Assembly (NCBI GenBank): GCA_028710055.1
Contig: JAQUSX010000020.1
Location: 1-7,753 of the forward strand
Length of the DNA: 7,753 nucleotides
DNA from: Clostridia bacterium
GTDB taxonomy: Bacteria > Bacillota > Clostridia > Christensenellales > CAG-314
Direction of reading: 5' to 3'
Of the stretch, positions 6,156-7,753 are shown one piece after another (the first letter of the stretch is position 1; every line of letters begins with the position of its first letter). The translations under genes and the position numbers were made by a program. Under the pieces are notes generated by a model that saw only the letters and a list, made by a program, of their open reading frames with translations, was not told the origin of the DNA and did no database searches.

Positions 6156-6165
6156 CGGCTAATAT
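6136..6165 (+). promoter_or_regulatory. Weak candidate promoter for the YDG-protein gene
   Basis: TTGAAA (6136-6141), an 18-base spacer and TAATAT (6160-6165, 4 of 6). It overlaps the end of tetR and its terminator. Transcription would start near 6172, just ahead of the hairpin at 6177-6199. No better promoter is visible, and read-through from tetR is the alternative. Confidence 0.35.
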
Positions 6166-6170
6166 TTTTC
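6141..6170 (+). terminator. Terminator overlapping the tetR stop codon
   Basis: AGCCGT (6141-6146) pairs perfectly with ACGGCT (6155-6160); the 8-base loop holds most of the TAA stop codon. An AATATTTTT tail follows. The stem is short and the T-tract interrupted, and a ribosome finishing tetR would cover the left arm, so termination is probably partial. Confidence 0.5.
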
Positions 6171-6176
6171 CGCTTT

Positions 6177-6199
6177 CCTCCCATACTAGCTGTGGGAGG
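6177..6199 (+). promoter_or_regulatory. Hairpin sequestering the ribosome site of the YDG-protein gene
   Basis: CCTCCCA (6177-6183) is perfectly complementary to TGGGAGG (6193-6199), with a 9-base loop. The right arm contains the core of the GGGAGGTGA Shine-Dalgarno (6194-6202) that lies 6 bases before the ATG at 6209. In RNA this GC-rich 7-bp stem would hide the ribosome site. TGATTTTT after the stem also gives it a weak terminator look. Confidence 0.6.
6184..6195 (+). promoter_or_regulatory. Candidate TetR operator, copy 2
   Basis: TACTAGCTGTGG matches the tetR-promoter element at 5547-5558 in 11 of 12 bases. It occupies the loop and right arm of the hairpin before the YDG-protein gene. 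Here it lies within a partial dyad, CCCA-TA to TGTGGG. It may be an operator, or the match may reflect the hairpin rather than protein binding. Confidence 0.35.
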
Positions 6200-6208
6200 T
6201 GATTTTTA

Positions 6209-7726
6209 ATGTCAGAAAACAGATCAACGAAAAACAACAACAGCAAAAAAACCGAAAATTGTAGATCAAAAAAATCTGAGGCTTGCAGATCGGAATCAAA
6301 GTCCAGCGACGACGACAAAGAGTCCAAGCCGAGACGATTGAGTCCGCCCCGCAAAAGCAGCGCGCCGAAAAAAAGCGCGACGGACGTTAACGCGAAAAAC
6401 GGTTACAATGAGGAAATTCCTCAAGAAAACGTTATCTTTCCCGATGTGGTTCCAAATACCACTTATACCAATAGAGTCACGCCATTGATGAGCGTTCCGA
6501 ACGCTAACGGCGGCGCGGCGACAGCGGCAAAAAGGAAAGACAGAGAAGGTATCGGCGCAGGCGGAGTTGTTGCGTTATTATTAATAGCCGCGTTTATAAT
6601 TTTTATTATCGTTGTTACTGCGGGAGGAAGCGCTTCGACGGCGCAGGCGGGCAGTATCACAGGTAACACAAACGTGGGCTACGGCAAAACCAGCGTATTG
6701 ACTTACGATATTGGAGACGCGACAATAATGCCGTATGACCAAGTAGTTTGGTATGTCGGCGACCGTGAAGTCCAACGAAAACTGTATTCGGAAGACGGTG
6801 CGTTGACATACGAACTTGACGGAGATACGTTAGGATATCAAAGAATTCGCGTTGTGGCAGGCGGAAGAGTTTTTTGCGAATGCGACGCGTACGTATCGAA
6901 ACCCTCGCTTGACGTTAACGTTGATAACGCTATATCTATTTACGGAGACGAAATAGCCGCGCAAAATTACAAAGTGGAAGGCTTTTCGGAAAGCGACAGC
7001 GCAAGTAACTATCCCGAAGGCAAGGTTTATTATACTGCGTACGGAGAAGAAACTGAAACGACTCCAAAAAGCGTAGGCATATATAAAGCCAGACTTAATC
7101 ACGGGTTTGTTAACGACGCTTACGACGTAAACGTTAACGAAGGCACTTTGGAAATCGTCCCGCGCGAACTTGTAGTTGTAGGTAACGTGGTAAAAGATTA
7201 CGACGGCAGTTCGGTAGTGGAAAACCCCAATTTAAAACTCTTGGGAGTAATGAACGGAGACGACGTGTCGGTAGTATGCGACAAACTATATCTTAGCGAC
7301 AAAAACGCGGGAGGCGACAAACAATATTCGCTTTACAATATGACTTTGACGGGAAAAGACGCAGCTAATTACAAAATCGGAAGCAGCGACCTTAACGTAA
7401 TGATTATGCCGAAACATATAACGGTTGACGAACTGCGTGCGGACGACAAAGTCTATGACGGAACAAATGCCGCAACGTTTACTAATTATGGTAATCTAAA
7501 CGGTGTGATAAATGGCGATATTGTTCAGATCGGCGCAGTTGAAGGTTATTATTCCGATACCAAGGTCGGCAAAAACGTAAACGTCACAGTTAATAAGGTA
7601 AATTTGGTTGGCTCTGACAGCGGTAATTATACGGTGCAAAACCCGACGGCATATGGCTCGATTAATAGATTCGCCGCAAAACCGACTCAGGAGACGACTC
7701 AGGAACAAACGACAGAACAAAAATAA
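6209..7726 (+). CDS. Single-pass membrane protein with YDG/MBG Ig-like extracellular repeats
   Basis: A 505-residue protein I can describe but not assign a function. Residues 1-60 are hydrophilic and rich in Ser, Lys, Arg and Asp, with a repeated S/T-E-x-(C)-R-S motif (about 2-7, 15-20, 23-28). After a spacer, KRKDR (108-112) precedes one membrane helix (about 117-137). With no cleavable signal and positive charge before the helix, this is probably a signal anchor with the N terminus inside. Outside follow an Ig-like region (about 155-230), an MBG-like unit ending in GTLEIVPRE (about 232-320), and two YDG-type repeats (about 320-401 and 402-487). These begin VVKDYDGSS and DKVYDGTN and end in the SGNYTV-like signature. 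The tail (490-505) is Thr/Gln/Glu-rich. There is no LPXTG sorting signal. Such repeats are common in bacterial surface and adhesin-like proteins. ATG 6209 has a near-perfect GGGAGGTGA 6 bases upstream. Confidence 0.85.
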   Translation: MSENRSTKNNNSKKTENCRSKKSEACRSESKSSDDDKESKPRRLSPPRKSSAPKKSATDVNAKNGYNEEIPQENVIFPDVVPNTTYTNRVTPLMSVPNANGGAATAAKRKDREGIGAGGVVALLLIAAFIIFIIVVTAGGSASTAQAGSITGNTNVGYGKTSVLTYDIGDATIMPYDQVVWYVGDREVQRKLYSEDGALTYELDGDTLGYQRIRVVAGGRVFCECDAYVSKPSLDVNVDNAISIYGDEIAAQNYKVEGFSESDSASNYPEGKVYYTAYGEETETTPKSVGIYKARLNHGFVNDAYDVNVNEGTLEIVPRELVVVGNVVKDYDGSSVVENPNLKLLGVMNGDDVSVVCDKLYLSDKNAGGDKQYSLYNMTLTGKDAANYKIGSSDLNVMIMPKHITVDELRADDKVYDGTNAATFTNYGNLNGVINGDIVQIGAVEGYYSDTKVGKNVNVTVNKVNLVGSDSGNYTVQNPTAYGSINRFAAKPTQETTQEQTTEQK

Positions 7727-7751
7727 GACGGGAGTTAATCCCGTCTTTTTT
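7725..7751 (+). terminator. Intrinsic terminator after the YDG-protein gene
   Basis: AAGACGGGA (7725-7733) and TCCCGTCTT (7739-7747) form a perfect 9-bp stem with loop GTTAA. The stem begins inside the TAA stop codon and runs into six Ts (7746-7751). This is the strongest terminator in the window. Confidence 0.95.
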
Positions 7752-7753
7752 GT

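Noticed and set aside
6209..6300. Repeated S/T-E-x-R-S units as a DNA-level repeat or mobile element
   Set aside because: The repeat is only a few residues long, imperfect at the DNA level, and typical of low-complexity tails.

Overview
This window looks like chromosomal DNA of a spore-forming or formerly spore-forming member of the Firmicutes (Clostridia-like). The best evidence is a gene whose C-terminal half is an almost canonical Spo0A DNA-binding domain, a family known only from endospore-forming lineages. Strong AGGAGG-type ribosome binding sites, AT-rich spacers, TGn-extended -10 promoters and intrinsic terminators at most gene ends agree with this. I cannot name the genus. Nothing looks like phage, plasmid, insertion sequence, CRISPR, tRNA or rRNA.

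Layout. 1-2145 (+): the threonine-to-glycine operon tdh-kbl; tdh is cut by the left edge, and the pair ends at a hairpin terminator near 2167-2205. 2427-3428 (-): a ten-helix EamA/DMT-family transporter, convergent with kbl. 3429-3851: a 423-bp divergent spacer with two possible transporter promoters, a terminator-like hairpin in the transporter leader, a larger inverted repeat, an 8-G tract, and the promoter of the next gene. 3852-4520 (+): a YhhN/TMEM86-type membrane protein. 4521-4705: the spo0A control region, with three heptamers at exact 10-bp spacing that resemble Spo0A boxes. 4706-5443 (+): spo0A. 5583-6155 (+): a TetR-family repressor. 6209-7726 (+): a single-pass membrane protein with a charged cytoplasmic tail and YDG/MBG Ig-like extracellular repeats, ending in a perfect terminator.

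How the genes work together. tdh and kbl are consecutive steps of one pathway. The remaining genes appear to be single transcription units with their own promoters and terminators. The tetR and YDG-protein upstream regions share an 11-of-12-base motif, so the YDG protein may be a TetR target.

The most interesting point is the Spo0A protein. Its effector domain is intact, but its receiver domain lacks the acidic pair (Cys9-Asn10 in its place) and carries Glu50 where the phosphorylated Asp should be. Together with the tandem 0A-like boxes in its own upstream region, this suggests a Spo0A that is not controlled by phosphorylation and is instead set by its own level. That is an inference that needs the rest of the genome: is there a second, canonical Spo0A?
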